A DNA stretch of 64,000 bases from Anaerolineae bacterium (GCA_023954475.1 JAMLHW010000011.1:118495-182494); one strand, 5' to 3'; shown: positions 1-9,214, numbered from the stretch's first letter. The notes: a model not told the origin generated them from the letters alone. Translations and numbers: made by a program.

Positions 1-40
1 GTTGCCGCACAGGTACATAGTGTGAAATTGGGCGATTTTC

Positions 41-69
41 GTACACTCGCAAATGACGTGTACTTTTTT
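41..69 (+). terminator. Weak terminator-like hairpin before the first gene
   Basis: GTACAC (41-46) pairs with GTGTAC (58-63) and is followed by six T (64-69), which run into the first TCGGCCGA copy. The stem is only six base pairs, so this may be the end of an operon lying left of the window or chance. Confidence 0.3.
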
Positions 70-107
70 CGGCCGAAATCACACTATTGACGTGCAAGGA
101 GAAAAAC

Positions 108-1655
108 ATGCAGTTAACGAGCCATATTGATACACGTAAATCAGTTATGCAGCGCATTGATGTGGCTGCAGTTCTGGCATTCAGTCTACCGTTTATGTTG
201 TATGTCGTGACGCTGGCCCCGACGATCTACAATCTCGATTCGGCCGAATTGACCACAGCTGCAGCGACTGGCGGCATTATCCGCGCCACCGGCTACCCCT
301 TGTACAGCATCCTCGGCTGGCTGATGGCGCAATTGCCCGTCGGTGATGTCGGTTATCGGCTCAATTTGTTTTCTGCCCTGTGCGGTGCAACGACCATTCT
401 ATTAGCTGAATACATTCTGCGGCGCTTGCAAATCGGCCGATGGGCGCGAGTTGGAGCGCTTGGTTTGTTGGCCACGGCACCGTACTTCTGGGCAATGTCC
501 CTCATCGCCGAAGTGTACACGCTGCACACCATGCTGATGGCTGCCGTCATTCTGGCACTGCTGCGCTGGGCCGAACAGCCGTCTCCGCCACGGTTCGCGC
601 TGCCGATTGCGTTGATGACCCTCAGCATGGGCAACCACGTTGCCACCGTTCTTCTGGTTCCGGCGTGTATTTGGTATGTCGTCGCCGTCGCACCACGAGA
701 ACTGCTGCGCTGGCGCAACTGGATAGCAGCCGCTATCGGGCTTGCCGTCGGCGGTGCCGTCTTCTTCTATTTACCGCTGCGGTATGGCGCTAATCCGGCA
801 TTTAACTACGCCGGTGAATACGACGCGACCGGCGTGTTTCATCAGGTTGATTTGCAGACGCTCGACGGATTTCTGTGGCTGGTGACCGGCCGCACGTTTT
901 CGGGCGTGATGTTTGGCTATGCATTAGCGGATGTGCCGGGTCAGATTGCGCACTATATGCAGGAATTGTGGCAAGCGTTTTTCATTTTTGGCATAGGACC
1001 GGGCATTTACGGGGCATGGCTGTTGTTGAAGCGCGATTGGCGTTTTGGCATCGCGTTGCTGCTGATGTTTGTGTCCAATGCCGTCTTTTACATCAACTAC
1101 AACGTCGTGGACAAAGCGACGATGTTTTTGCCGACCTATCTGGTATGGGCGCTGTGGCTGGGCATCGGCTATCAGGCATTGTTGACATGGGTAAGCGACC
1201 AACACACGGCACGAAATGAGCGCCGTTCTGCCCGCCGCAATCGCACCCAGCCTGTATGGCAATCGCGTGTTTTGATCGGATTGATGTTGTTTACCGTCGT
1301 TCTGGCGTTTGCGTGGAATCTACCGCGTGTCAGCCGGGTCGGCGACACAAGCGTGCGTGAACTCGGTGAGTTGATTTTACGCCACGCAGAACCCAATGCA
1401 GTCATTTTTGGATGGTGGGATTCGATTCCCGTCGTTGAATATCTGCAATTAGTTGAAGGTGAACGCCCTGATGTGACCGCTATCAATCGCTTTTTGATGC
1501 CGGGTGACGACATGGTGACGTTTATCTTGCAGGAGGTAGAAAATCGGCCGATATACATAGACAATCCACCCCTTTCACTTGTTCAACAACTGGATGTGAC
1601 GCGTGACGGTCCTCTGTACCGTTTGTCGCCGCTTCCTTCCCCATCTACACGTTAA
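108..1655 (+). CDS. DUF2723-type multi-pass membrane glycosyltransferase-like protein
   Basis: A 515-residue integral membrane protein with about ten hydrophobic segments and a charged loop near residues 365-385. The N-terminal region (LAPTIYNLDSAEL, then GYPLY) matches the DUF2723/TMEM260-like family of GT-C-fold enzymes, which transfer sugars from polyprenyl-phosphate carriers to proteins or glycans on the outer membrane face; the acidic residues of DSAEL sit where GT-C enzymes keep the catalytic acid. I chose ATG 108 because AGGAG lies at 97-101; an in-frame TTG at 87 has no such signal. It is the first of five same-strand genes with short gaps, three of which are also lipid-linked sugar membrane enzymes. 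Donor and acceptor cannot be read from sequence. Confidence 0.75.
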   Translation: MQLTSHIDTRKSVMQRIDVAAVLAFSLPFMLYVVTLAPTIYNLDSAELTTAAATGGIIRATGYPLYSILGWLMAQLPVGDVGYRLNLFSALCGATTILLAEYILRRLQIGRWARVGALGLLATAPYFWAMSLIAEVYTLHTMLMAAVILALLRWAEQPSPPRFALPIALMTLSMGNHVATVLLVPACIWYVVAVAPRELLRWRNWIAAAIGLAVGGAVFFYLPLRYGANPAFNYAGEYDATGVFHQVDLQTLDGFLWLVTGRTFSGVMFGYALADVPGQIAHYMQELWQAFFIFGIGPGIYGAWLLLKRDWRFGIALLLMFVSNAVFYINYNVVDKATMFLPTYLVWALWLGIGYQALLTWVSDQHTARNERRSARRNRTQPVWQSRVLIGLMLFTVVLAFAWNLPRVSRVGDTSVRELGELILRHAEPNAVIFGWWDSIPVVEYLQLVEGERPDVTAINRFLMPGDDMVTFILQEVENRPIYIDNPPLSLVQQLDVTRDGPLYRLSPLPSPSTR

Positions 1656-1674
1656 ATTCTAAAGGAGATTCAGT

Positions 1675-2487
1675 ATGAAAGCACTGCGTTCAAAACGCAT
1701 GACGACGCTGCTGTTGGCAGCCGTCATTTTGTTGTCCGGCCTGGCGTTTTTCCCATTCGCGTCGTTATCGGCCGATTCAGTCAGTTGGAAGCAGTTTGCC
1801 AACGCTTACCTGCCCACACTAAACATCGACGAAGACAAAGGGTTGCCAGGCAGCGGTTTCATCTTCGAAGCCAGCGGCTATCCACCCAATACAACCGCAT
1901 CCGTCTACGCCGAAGGCGTCCTACGCGGCACAGTGATGACAGATAGCAACGGCAACGCCACTTTCGGCATTCAGACAGCCAGCAACGACCCGCTCGGGCG
2001 TTATGACATCACCATGTCCACAGATGCCAACAACTCGGCGACCAACGACTTGCGGCTCGAGTCAGACCGACCGCTGCTCGTCATTCCACCCGGGTTCCCG
2101 CATCCGATCTTTGACTTGTTCGGGTCGCCACCCGGTGACACGGTAATCTCACGCAAGATCAGATCGATCTACAACCATCCGAGTCAGCCGGGCAGGTACC
2201 TGGCCAAAGTACAGGCAGTCAATCCGGCTACAATGTCGCCAGTTGCAGGCGCTACTGTCAATGTCACACTGACGTTGCCTGATGGCACGACGATGCCCAG
2301 TTCAATCACGAATGGCGGCGGATGGGCCAAATTCCAGCAAGTATCGGCCGGTGGCGGTAATTGTACGCTGACCGTCAACAACATCACGGCTCCGGGCTAT
2401 ACGTTTGATCCTTTGCAGGGCGTGACGACGCAAACGGTACCTTGTACGGCGCTTGAATTCCAGACGGATTGGATTGAGACGCCGTAA
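1675..2487 (+). CDS. Exported protein with Ig-like/carboxypeptidase-regulatory-like folds, unknown function
   Basis: 270 residues with an N-terminal signal peptide (basic start, hydrophobic residues about 10-31, likely cleaved after LSA). The mature part looks all-beta: a first half with the pattern GSGFIFEASGYPPNT, reminiscent of invasin/Ig-type repeats, and a second half with GATVNVTLTLPDGT and a two-cysteine stretch (NCTLTV ... VPCTALEF) typical of exported beta-sandwich domains. AAGGAG precedes ATG 1675. It sits 19 bp after the DUF2723 gene, so it could be a substrate or accessory of the surface glycosylation cluster; that is inference from position only. Confidence 0.6.
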   Translation: MKALRSKRMTTLLLAAVILLSGLAFFPFASLSADSVSWKQFANAYLPTLNIDEDKGLPGSGFIFEASGYPPNTTASVYAEGVLRGTVMTDSNGNATFGIQTASNDPLGRYDITMSTDANNSATNDLRLESDRPLLVIPPGFPHPIFDLFGSPPGDTVISRKIRSIYNHPSQPGRYLAKVQAVNPATMSPVAGATVNVTLTLPDGTTMPSSITNGGGWAKFQQVSAGGGNCTLTVNNITAPGYTFDPLQGVTTQTVPCTALEFQTDWIETP

Positions 2488-2566
2488 CTTCTCACTGAGA
2501 TCCTGACTCTTGCTTCTCCGGGAGGTTCGTAAAGGGACCTTCCGGAGAAGTGACGGAGCGTGACAA

Positions 2567-3736
2567 ATGGCAACAATACCACTGAATTCGGCCGAAAAAC
2601 AATCACTGCAAACCACAATGGCCTCAATTCGTCAAGCGCATTGGCTGTGGCACCCGACTGCTGCGTTCATCGCTACGCGCGTCGGCATTGCGCTGATTGC
2701 GTACTTTGCCGTCATGCTCTTGCCTGCCAACACAAATCCGGCTCCTTACCATCTGCGTGGCACAGAAAATATCTTGATCGATGTGTTCGGTAGCCGCTGG
2801 GATACCGGATTCTACGTCAGCATCGCAGAAGAAGGATACCAATACGCAGCCGATCCGTTCCCGTCAGTACCCTTTTTCCCGTTACTGCCCATTCTGATGC
2901 GTGCCGGGGGACTGCTGACCGGTGATGTTGTGACGGCTGGTATCCTGATCGTCAATATGGCTTTGTGGGCGGCATCTATCTTGTTTTATCGCCTCGTACA
3001 AATGCAATGGGATGATGATGTCGCTAACCGTGCCGTCTGGTATTTGCTCATATTTCCAACTGCGTTTTTTGGCTCGGCGATTTATACAGAATCGCTGTTT
3101 CTGTTGACGGCTATTGGCGCATTGTATGCGGCACGGCGCGGTCACTGGTGGCTGGCGGGTGTACTGGGAATTTTGACGGCATCGACACGGCTTGTGGGCA
3201 TTATTGTCGCACCCATGTTGTTTGTGGAATGGTGGCAACAGCGCCAAATGCAGGTTTTGTCACTGAAGACGCTGGCAGCGACGTTTATGCCGCCGCTCGG
3301 TACACTAGCTTACATTGTTTATCTGTGGCGAGCATTTGGCGACCCGCTCGGTTTCATGACGGCATCGGCAGCCTGGGGACGGGTAGCGCAATCTCCGGCA
3401 GTAACCATTGGCCGCATGGTGCAAAATCCCGACCAATTACCGCTCAACGATTGGATCGACTTTGCATTTATCCTGTTTTTCTTCATTTGTGGATTTATTT
3501 TGATTGCCCAACGACAGTGGAGTGAAGGTGTTTTTGTCTGGCTCGGTGTCCTGATCCCGTTCAGTTCCGGTTTATTGATGAGTCAGCGCCGGTACATGTG
3601 GGTATTGTTCCCGGTTTTTATCTTGCTGGCGCGCTGGGGTAGAAATGACTGGGTTGACCGCCTGATCACATCGGTTTTTCTGGTGTTGCTGGCGCTGTTT
3701 GTCGTCTTTTTTGCCAATATGTACTGGATTGCGTGA
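2567..3736 (+). CDS. PIG-V-like membrane mannosyltransferase
   Basis: 389 residues, about nine to ten membrane segments. The stretches RWDTGFYVSIAEEGY, SVPFFPLLPILMR, FPTAFFGSAIYTESLF and GILTASTRLVGI match bacterial relatives of the PIG-V/GPI mannosyltransferase II family (GT-C fold, dolichyl- or polyprenyl-phosphate-mannose dependent). The aspartate of RWD is the expected luminal/extracytoplasmic catalytic residue. It lies in the polyprenyl-phosphate cluster between the small exported protein and a flippase-like gene, consistent with extracytoplasmic sugar transfer. ATG 2567 follows a weak GGAG. The exact acceptor is unknown. Confidence 0.75.
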   Translation: MATIPLNSAEKQSLQTTMASIRQAHWLWHPTAAFIATRVGIALIAYFAVMLLPANTNPAPYHLRGTENILIDVFGSRWDTGFYVSIAEEGYQYAADPFPSVPFFPLLPILMRAGGLLTGDVVTAGILIVNMALWAASILFYRLVQMQWDDDVANRAVWYLLIFPTAFFGSAIYTESLFLLTAIGALYAARRGHWWLAGVLGILTASTRLVGIIVAPMLFVEWWQQRQMQVLSLKTLAATFMPPLGTLAYIVYLWRAFGDPLGFMTASAAWGRVAQSPAVTIGRMVQNPDQLPLNDWIDFAFILFFFICGFILIAQRQWSEGVFVWLGVLIPFSSGLLMSQRRYMWVLFPVFILLARWGRNDWVDRLITSVFLVLLALFVVFFANMYWIA

Positions 3737-3758
3737 TCAGATCGCTCGAGGATTAACC

Positions 3759-4718
3759 ATGAACCGTAGATATTTCCAGGTAGTAATCGGGTTTGCAGTT
3801 AGCATTGTCTGCATCATCGCGTTGTTTACGCTGGTGGATGTGGCTGCCATCGGCCGAATTCTGCGCAGCGCACGTCCGGGTTTTCTACTGTTGGGAGTTG
3901 TGTACATCGTCATGTTTCTGGTGCTGCGTGCCGTGCGCTGGCGCTATCTGCTCACGAACAGCGTGCCGGGCAAGAGCGTGTTTCACATCCAGAATGTCGG
4001 TTACATGCTGTCGCAATTCCTGCCGTTGCGTCTCGGCGACGTGGCGCGTGCCGTCTTGATTGGCAATCAGCCGCCGGTGACAGTGCCGCAAGGTGTCTCT
4101 ACGATGGCCGTCGAGCGCGTTCTCGATATGGTGATTATCGTTTTGCTGTTGCCGTTGACGTTGACCGGTGTTGCTGCGTTGCCCGGCTGGCTGCGGCAAG
4201 GAGCGCTGCTCTCGACCGTATTGGCTGTTGTCGGTTTGGTGGGGCTGACCGTTCTGGCGAATTTTCGGCCGAAACGCCTGTTTTTCGGCCGATTACCGCG
4301 ACTGGAGCTGATGTTTAGTGAGGGATTACACGGCTTACAGACCTTGACCCACTGGCGCAGTGCAATCACGTTGCTTGCCTTGAGCATTGCTGTCTGGGTG
4401 CCGATTATTTTTGCCTACCATGCCGTGTTGCAGGCTGTCAATCTCTCGCCCACGCTGGCATTGGCCGGTTTTGCAGCATGTGCCGGGGCATTGAGTATGG
4501 CCGCTCCGGCTTCGCCCGGTCAGGTCGGCGTCTTTCACGCCGGCGTTGCAGCCGCATTGCTGCTCTACGGCCATGCGGCAGGCGATGCGGCCGCAGTAGC
4601 TGTCATTTATCATGCATTGAATTTCGGCGTGATGGTCTTACTTGGCGTCGTGGGTATGTGGATGACGGATTTGTCATTCGGCCGATTGGTGGCCGCTACG
4701 CAAACACAGGGAAACTGA
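3759..4718 (+). CDS. Flippase-like (lysylphosphatidylglycerol synthase TM region/UPF0104) membrane protein
   Basis: 319 residues with about eight membrane segments. LRAVRWRYLL, QFLPLRLGDVARA and the C-terminal AAPASPGQVGVFHAG are hallmarks of the LPG_synthase_TM/TIGR00374 family (AglD-, MprF-N-terminus-like). Members move or modify lipid-linked precursors in the membrane; a flippase role for polyprenyl-linked sugar fits the neighbouring GT-C enzymes. Start ATG 3759 has GAGGA just upstream, whereas the in-frame start at 3699 would overlap the previous gene by 38 bp. The stop overlaps the next start by one base (TGATG), indicating translational coupling. Confidence 0.8.
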   Translation: MNRRYFQVVIGFAVSIVCIIALFTLVDVAAIGRILRSARPGFLLLGVVYIVMFLVLRAVRWRYLLTNSVPGKSVFHIQNVGYMLSQFLPLRLGDVARAVLIGNQPPVTVPQGVSTMAVERVLDMVIIVLLLPLTLTGVAALPGWLRQGALLSTVLAVVGLVGLTVLANFRPKRLFFGRLPRLELMFSEGLHGLQTLTHWRSAITLLALSIAVWVPIIFAYHAVLQAVNLSPTLALAGFAACAGALSMAAPASPGQVGVFHAGVAAALLLYGHAAGDAAAVAVIYHALNFGVMVLLGVVGMWMTDLSFGRLVAATQTQGN

Positions 4719-5659
4719 TGAGCGCACTACAAACTTCTTCAACAACTTTTCTTTGGACGATAGTCAGAGACAACACAATCGGCCTGATCAAAACCATGCG
4801 CCCACAGCAATGGGTCAAAAACGGTTTTGTATTTGCTGCATTGCTTTTTGACGGGCAACTGCGGTTTGGTGAATGGGATGTGATCGGCCGAACCCTCATC
4901 GCGTTCGCTTTATTTTGCGCGATTTCCAGTTCGGTTTATATCATGAACGACCTGAGCGACATCGAAAGTGATCGCCGCCATCCGACCAAACGGCTGCGTC
5001 CATTACCGTCAGGCCAGGTTCGGCCGAATGTGGCACGTTTAGCATTCTTTGCTCTTTCATTGGGAACACTTGCCCTGGCATTTACGCTCGACCAGATGTG
5101 GCATACTACACTTGGCTTGGTCGTCCTTGCCTACTTCGTACTTCAGATTGCTTACACTTTCCGCTTGAAACATGTCGTATTGCTCGATGTATGCGCGATT
5201 GCTGCCGGTTTCGTGCTGCGCGTAGCGGCAGGTGTGGCAGTCATCGAAGTGGCACGCTTTTCACCGTGGCTCTATGTCTGCACCGCCTCGTTAGCTCTCT
5301 TTCTCGCGCTGGGCAAGCGCCGCCACGAACTGATCCTACTCGGAGATAATGCCGGGACTCACCGTGCCATTCTGCAGGAATACACAGTTGAGTTGGTCGA
5401 CAAACTGATTACACTGGTCATGACAGGGGCGCTGGTTAGCTATAGTCTGTATACATTTCTGGCAGAAGGCTTGCCGGCCGGCAATCGCATGATGCTGACG
5501 ATTCCGTTTGTTTTATACGGCATTTTGCGTTGGTCATATTTAATGTACGGACGTGGGGAAGGGGGAGCGCCAGATGAAATGGTGCTGCGTGACCGTCCTC
5601 TGCAACTGGCGTTGGCCGGTTGGCTGGTGACAGTCATCTTTGTCTTGTACGGCGTATAG
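4718..5659 (+). CDS. UbiA-family decaprenyl-phosphate phosphoribosyltransferase
   Basis: 313 residues, polytopic. The first UbiA Asp-rich motif is NDLSDIESDRRHPTK followed by RPLPSG, and MRPQQWVKN at the N-terminal end is characteristic of decaprenyl-phosphate phosphoribosyltransferases (Rv3806c-like) rather than quinone prenyltransferases. These enzymes attach phosphoribosyl from PRPP to polyprenyl phosphate, the first step toward lipid-linked arabinofuranose. The later phosphatase and DprE1/DprE2 epimerases are not in the window. Translation starts at ATG 4718 overlapping the upstream stop; a longer reading with 80 extra residues has an arginine-rich out-of-character N-terminus and was rejected. 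It ends the plus-strand cluster and converges on the patatin gene. Confidence 0.8.
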   Translation: MSALQTSSTTFLWTIVRDNTIGLIKTMRPQQWVKNGFVFAALLFDGQLRFGEWDVIGRTLIAFALFCAISSSVYIMNDLSDIESDRRHPTKRLRPLPSGQVRPNVARLAFFALSLGTLALAFTLDQMWHTTLGLVVLAYFVLQIAYTFRLKHVVLLDVCAIAAGFVLRVAAGVAVIEVARFSPWLYVCTASLALFLALGKRRHELILLGDNAGTHRAILQEYTVELVDKLITLVMTGALVSYSLYTFLAEGLPAGNRMMLTIPFVLYGILRWSYLMYGRGEGGAPDEMVLRDRPLQLALAGWLVTVIFVLYGV

Positions 5660-5733
5660 GTCAGATGAAAATCCGTCAGAAACTGCAAGAAAGCAAAGTA
5701 TTTTGTGTCGACGGAATCACCACATATACCCAA

Positions 5734-7206
5734 TCACCCAGCGACATATTCCTCGAGGCGCTGCTGTGCTGCCGCCAACGCTTTGTTTGTCGCATTCTGA
5801 AAACGGGCTGCCATGATCAGCGCGGTTAACTTCTCGTGTTCCTCGGACCAATCCAGCAATTCCTCTACATCGACTACGAGGTTCTTGCCGCGCGAGATGT
5901 GCTCCAGCTTTTGACTGAGTCCAATGCGAACGACCGTCTGTAGCGCTGCATAATCCAGCGCATCGAGCAGGGCATCCCGCAAAGCCAGCCAGAGATCGCG
6001 CGGTAACCGGCTGCGCCACTGCCGCACTTGCAAGCGTGCGGCGCTGTCGAGTATGTCAGATGTATCATCCAGTATTCGGCCGAAGGCCACACTGTCTACC
6101 TGCTCACGCCGCACGAGGTAGTCATGCATTGCCGTCTCACCTGCTGCTATCAGGCTATCACGCCGTGCCGGCGACATGTCGGTTTCTTCCATGTCGTATC
6201 CTTTAGCAGGCAGACGAACGACGAGCGCTTCTACCGCTTCCAGCAGCATACTCGTTCGAGCTTGTGATGAGGCTCCCAGCATCTGTGCAATCAGCCGCGC
6301 TACCGGCAACTGATTCAATAGACTCTCTTTTTTCACTGGTGGTGGCGCGCCGGGCACGGGAATCGTTTCGTCGATCAGCAGCCCCATGACCTGTTGCCCA
6401 TGGTTCTCACCCATCAAGCGGGTGACTTGCGGCGCATCAGAAAGCATCAATTCGATAGGGAAATTGGAAAGGATCGCGCCGTCCACAAGAACGTGTCCAG
6501 AGATGTCGCGACCCAGGTACGTGCCCCATGCATCCTGCCATTCAATTGTCGGAAACATGATCGGTATACTTGTCGCCATTTGCAGTGCAGCCAGCACGGG
6601 GCAGTCGGGTGCGGTGTTCTGGTTGAGCACCATCATCTGCATAGCGCTGATATTGGCCACCACGAGGCTCAACTCACAACGGGTGGCCGCATAGAAAGAG
6701 CGCAGCGTCATCGTGCTAAACCGGCGGGGTTGCTCGTTGTACATACCGTTATCCAAACGCGTTTCCAACCAATTGATCAGAGTGTCGGCACTGTGAAAGC
6801 TGCCACGCTCCAGCAATGACGCCAACGTTGTCAAGCGCGGATTCGTCAGAATGGCGTGATTTACCCAGTTGTCGAATTGTGTTTCGATGCGGTCAGGCAT
6901 CCAGGTAACATCCTGTTTGCGTAGCAGTTCTCGCAAGGTGCTGTTTTCAATTTCGCTCTCATCGAGGGGTTTCGGTGGTGCGAAGAATCCTGCAATCGCC
7001 GGTCGGCCTTGCTCTTCGTCATAGAGAGCACCGAGTAATTCTTCAGTTTCGTAACCGGCGGCCAGTAATGTGGCTGTGATCGCGCCAACTGATGTGCCCA
7101 GCAATCGGCCGAAAGTATGCCCCTGCCGCTTAAATTCACGCAACGCCCCGACAAAGACCAGCCCTTTCGCCCCTCCCCCCTCCAATACCAAATCATATTT
7201 CGCCAT
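5734..7206 (-). CDS. Patatin-like phospholipase
   Basis: 490 residues, apparently cytosolic. The N-terminus has the patatin oxyanion loop GGGAKG (about residues 9-14) and the nucleophile elbow GTSVG (about residues 39-43, catalytic serine in the centre); the catalytic aspartate is plausibly in HVLVDGAIL about residue 245. This Ser-Asp dyad hydrolyses acyl esters of lipids. The C-terminal 200 residues are helical and not recognisable, so the protein is longer than minimal RssA-type patatins. ATG 7206 is preferred over an upstream TTG at 7224 because GAGG lies eight bases before it. It is monocistronic and convergent with the phosphoribosyltransferase. Confidence 0.85.
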   Translation of the reverse strand: MAKYDLVLEGGGAKGLVFVGALREFKRQGHTFGRLLGTSVGAITATLLAAGYETEELLGALYDEEQGRPAIAGFFAPPKPLDESEIENSTLRELLRKQDVTWMPDRIETQFDNWVNHAILTNPRLTTLASLLERGSFHSADTLINWLETRLDNGMYNEQPRRFSTMTLRSFYAATRCELSLVVANISAMQMMVLNQNTAPDCPVLAALQMATSIPIMFPTIEWQDAWGTYLGRDISGHVLVDGAILSNFPIELMLSDAPQVTRLMGENHGQQVMGLLIDETIPVPGAPPPVKKESLLNQLPVARLIAQMLGASSQARTSMLLEAVEALVVRLPAKGYDMEETDMSPARRDSLIAAGETAMHDYLVRREQVDSVAFGRILDDTSDILDSAARLQVRQWRSRLPRDLWLALRDALLDALDYAALQTVVRIGLSQKLEHISRGKNLVVDVEELLDWSEEHEKLTALIMAARFQNATNKALAAAQQRLEEYVAG

Positions 7207-7235
7207 CGTTCGATCCTCTTGCAAAGTATATGCCT

Positions 7236-7264
7236 ATATTAGAGCCAAATCGCCGGCGAATCAA
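7236..7264 (-). promoter_or_regulatory. Possible promoter of the patatin-like gene
   Basis: Read on the minus strand, TTGATT (7259-7264) and TAATAT (7236-7241) are separated by 17 bp, about 30 bp before the start codon. Partial match to sigma-70 consensus only. Confidence 0.4.
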
Positions 7265-7339
7265 CGTGAGTAACACGAGCTTGCGCTACTATCCTTGTCA
7301 GGCGTGCTTTCTCTGGTCTTGTGGACTTGTTACGCCCTT

Positions 7340-7382
7340 GTAAGCTCGGTTTAAGATTTTCTTAACACCATTATGGCATAAT
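7340..7382 (+). promoter_or_regulatory. 11-bp-spaced direct repeats with a possible -10, within the 395-bp intergenic region
   Basis: GTAAGC (7340), TTAAGA (7351) and TTAACA (7362) are spaced exactly 11 bp apart, the spacing of OmpR/PhoB-family response-regulator sites, and CATAAT (7377-7382) follows ten bases later, as at activated promoters lacking a good -35. Transcription would leave a leader of about 210 bases before the YCF48-like gene at 7602. I see nothing else definable between 7265 and 7601. Confidence 0.35.
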
Positions 7383-7601
7383 AAAAACGTGGTTTGAGGC
7401 AGTTTACAAACGTTTGATCAATTATACGGCTCGCAATGTTTCCAGAATCATTGTCTGCACTGTGACTAAACTATATGAGATACCCCAACCAAAACTAAAT
7501 GCCACAGCCAGCATAGCATTTTCCCCATTGCTCCCACCACCGATCTGTTTTGAAATCGACCTGATAAGGTCACTGTAATTTTCCACACACGGAGGCACAA
7601 A

Positions 7602-9002
7602 ATGAAACAGAGATTATTTGTAGCAGGTGTTGTCATTATCACCCTGCTATCCATTGCATTGAGCCGTCAGTTTGATGTCGGCACTGTTCGTGCGCAAGAG
7701 GGCGGGGGTTCTGTTACTGCGATTTTCGATGAGGCTTCTTTACCGTCGGACCTTGCGCTAACCTTATTGCCTTACAATCCCCCCATCGTCATTCCAGCAT
7801 CTGGAGGCACATTTCAATACGCGATAGCGATTGAAAACCTCAAGGTGAATTCGGTCAAGTTTGATACATGGACTTCGATCACAAAGCCTGATGGGTCTAC
7901 GGTCGATCCGGCGGGTGGCCCGTTTCGTGCCTATGTGCCTGGTGGTTGGTCTGTTAGCCGTGACGATTTGACTCAGGAAATTTTAGCTGGTGATCCGCCT
8001 GGTATCTACACTTACAATGCACATGTCGGCCGATTCCCTGATCGCATTCTGGCCACTGAAAGCTTTACCTTTGAAAAACTGGCTAGCACCGGTTGGTACG
8101 CACAATCATCAGGAACGAGCGACTGGTTCTTCGACATTCATTTTGCCGATGCCAACAACGGCTGGGCAGTCGGACAGACAAACGAGATAGTTCATACCAG
8201 CAACGGGGGTGATACCTGGACTGCTCAAAGTACACCTATCTTTGTCAATCTTTGGGCCGTATTTGCCGTCGATGCACAACATGCCTGGGCCGCCGGCAGT
8301 GGCGGAGGGGCCGTTCTCCTGCACACGAATGACGGTGGCGATACCTGGGTTCAACAGGATGCAGGCGGAACTTCTACCTGGGAGGGCATCTTCTTCCTGG
8401 ATGAGAATAACGGCTGGATAGTGGGCGGCAAACCGTTTGATTTTACTGCGGCCAGGCGTGTGATTAAACATACGACTGACGGTGGTGCAACCTGGGAGAC
8501 ACAATACTCGGTATCGAATGAAGCCCCTCTCAATGCGGTCTATTTTGTAGATGCTAACCACGGTTGGGCAGTGGGTGATGGCAGTGGCATCCTGCACACC
8601 AGTGATGGCGGCGCGACCTGGATTGAGCAGACATCCGGAACCATTGATTACTTTGAGGGCGTGTTCTTCACAGATACCTTGAATGGGTGGGCTGTTGGCC
8701 GCGACGGGGTGTTGGTACACACCACAGATGGTGGTGCCACATGGGACATTCAGAATCTGGGCAGCGACAATAGCCTGACCGGCGTCTATTTTGCCGATGA
8801 AAACACCGGCTGGGTTTCTGGCAGTAATCAAGACATTTCGCAGGCCATTATCTTGCGTACAGATGACGGTGGCGCGACCTGGCACAACCAAGACCCGGGT
8901 CCGGTCTCTGTTTTGTACAATGTCGTTTTCGTGGATGCGAATAACGGCTGGGCAGCAGGGAGCAACGGCGTGATTGTTCACACTGACACCGGTGGCGAAT
9001 AG
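7602..9002 (+). CDS. Exported YCF48/HCF136-like beta-propeller protein
   Basis: 466 residues with a signal peptide (hydrophobic residues about 7-22). After an N-terminal all-beta section of about 130 residues, the sequence carries a repeat about every 45 residues with the pattern GWAVG ... HT-DGG-TW, seven or so copies to the C-terminus. This is the BNR/Asp-box-related signature of YCF48-type propellers ('photosystem II stability factor'-like). Away from phototrophs these are generic secreted or surface propellers; there is no photosynthesis gene nearby. GGAGG precedes ATG 7602 by seven bases. A large opposite-strand frame (8109-8981) is only a shadow of the repeats. Confidence 0.8.
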   Translation: MKQRLFVAGVVIITLLSIALSRQFDVGTVRAQEGGGSVTAIFDEASLPSDLALTLLPYNPPIVIPASGGTFQYAIAIENLKVNSVKFDTWTSITKPDGSTVDPAGGPFRAYVPGGWSVSRDDLTQEILAGDPPGIYTYNAHVGRFPDRILATESFTFEKLASTGWYAQSSGTSDWFFDIHFADANNGWAVGQTNEIVHTSNGGDTWTAQSTPIFVNLWAVFAVDAQHAWAAGSGGGAVLLHTNDGGDTWVQQDAGGTSTWEGIFFLDENNGWIVGGKPFDFTAARRVIKHTTDGGATWETQYSVSNEAPLNAVYFVDANHGWAVGDGSGILHTSDGGATWIEQTSGTIDYFEGVFFTDTLNGWAVGRDGVLVHTTDGGATWDIQNLGSDNSLTGVYFADENTGWVSGSNQDISQAIILRTDDGGATWHNQDPGPVSVLYNVVFVDANNGWAAGSNGVIVHTDTGGE

Positions 9003-9025
9003 CGCGGAGTTTGTAAGCTAAATTG

Positions 9026-9063
9026 TAGACAGGTTTGACTCGTACCAGTCAAATCTGTCTACT
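9026..9063 (+). terminator. 16-bp stem-loop after the YCF48-like gene
   Basis: GTAGACAGGTTTGACT (9026-9041) pairs with AGTCAAATCTGTCTAC (9048-9063), one G-U pair and a six-base loop, 24 bp past the stop codon. There is no T-tract afterwards, so it may stabilise the mRNA rather than end transcription alone. Confidence 0.6.
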
Positions 9064-9206
9064 GCGTGGTCGCCGCCATCGTCAAGAGTCAGAATCGATT
9101 GTCGGCCGAAACCACCCTGATGTACTTACCGGATTAAGCGAATATTCGATCTACTACGCAATCGCGCCAAGCGTACTCATGCAGTCACAGAAGCATGAAT
9201 TGGTAA

Positions 9207-9214
9207 GATTTTAG
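9207..9214. repeat. Left target-site duplication of the IS66 element
   Basis: GATTTTAG directly abuts the left end; the identical octamer follows the right end at 10694-10701. Eight bp is the standard IS66-family duplication. Confidence 0.93.

Noticed and set aside
87..107. TTG start for the first gene
   Set aside because: ATG 108 has AGGAG at ideal spacing; the extra seven residues are not family-like.
4478..4717. 80-residue N-terminal extension of the UbiA-family protein
   Set aside because: Arginine/cysteine-rich sequence is the out-of-frame shadow of the upstream flippase-like gene; the coupled ATG at 4718 fits.
8109..8981. Minus-strand open frame of 290 codons opposite the YCF48-like gene
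   Set aside because: It arises from the regular repeat codons of the plus-strand propeller; no start signal or family match.
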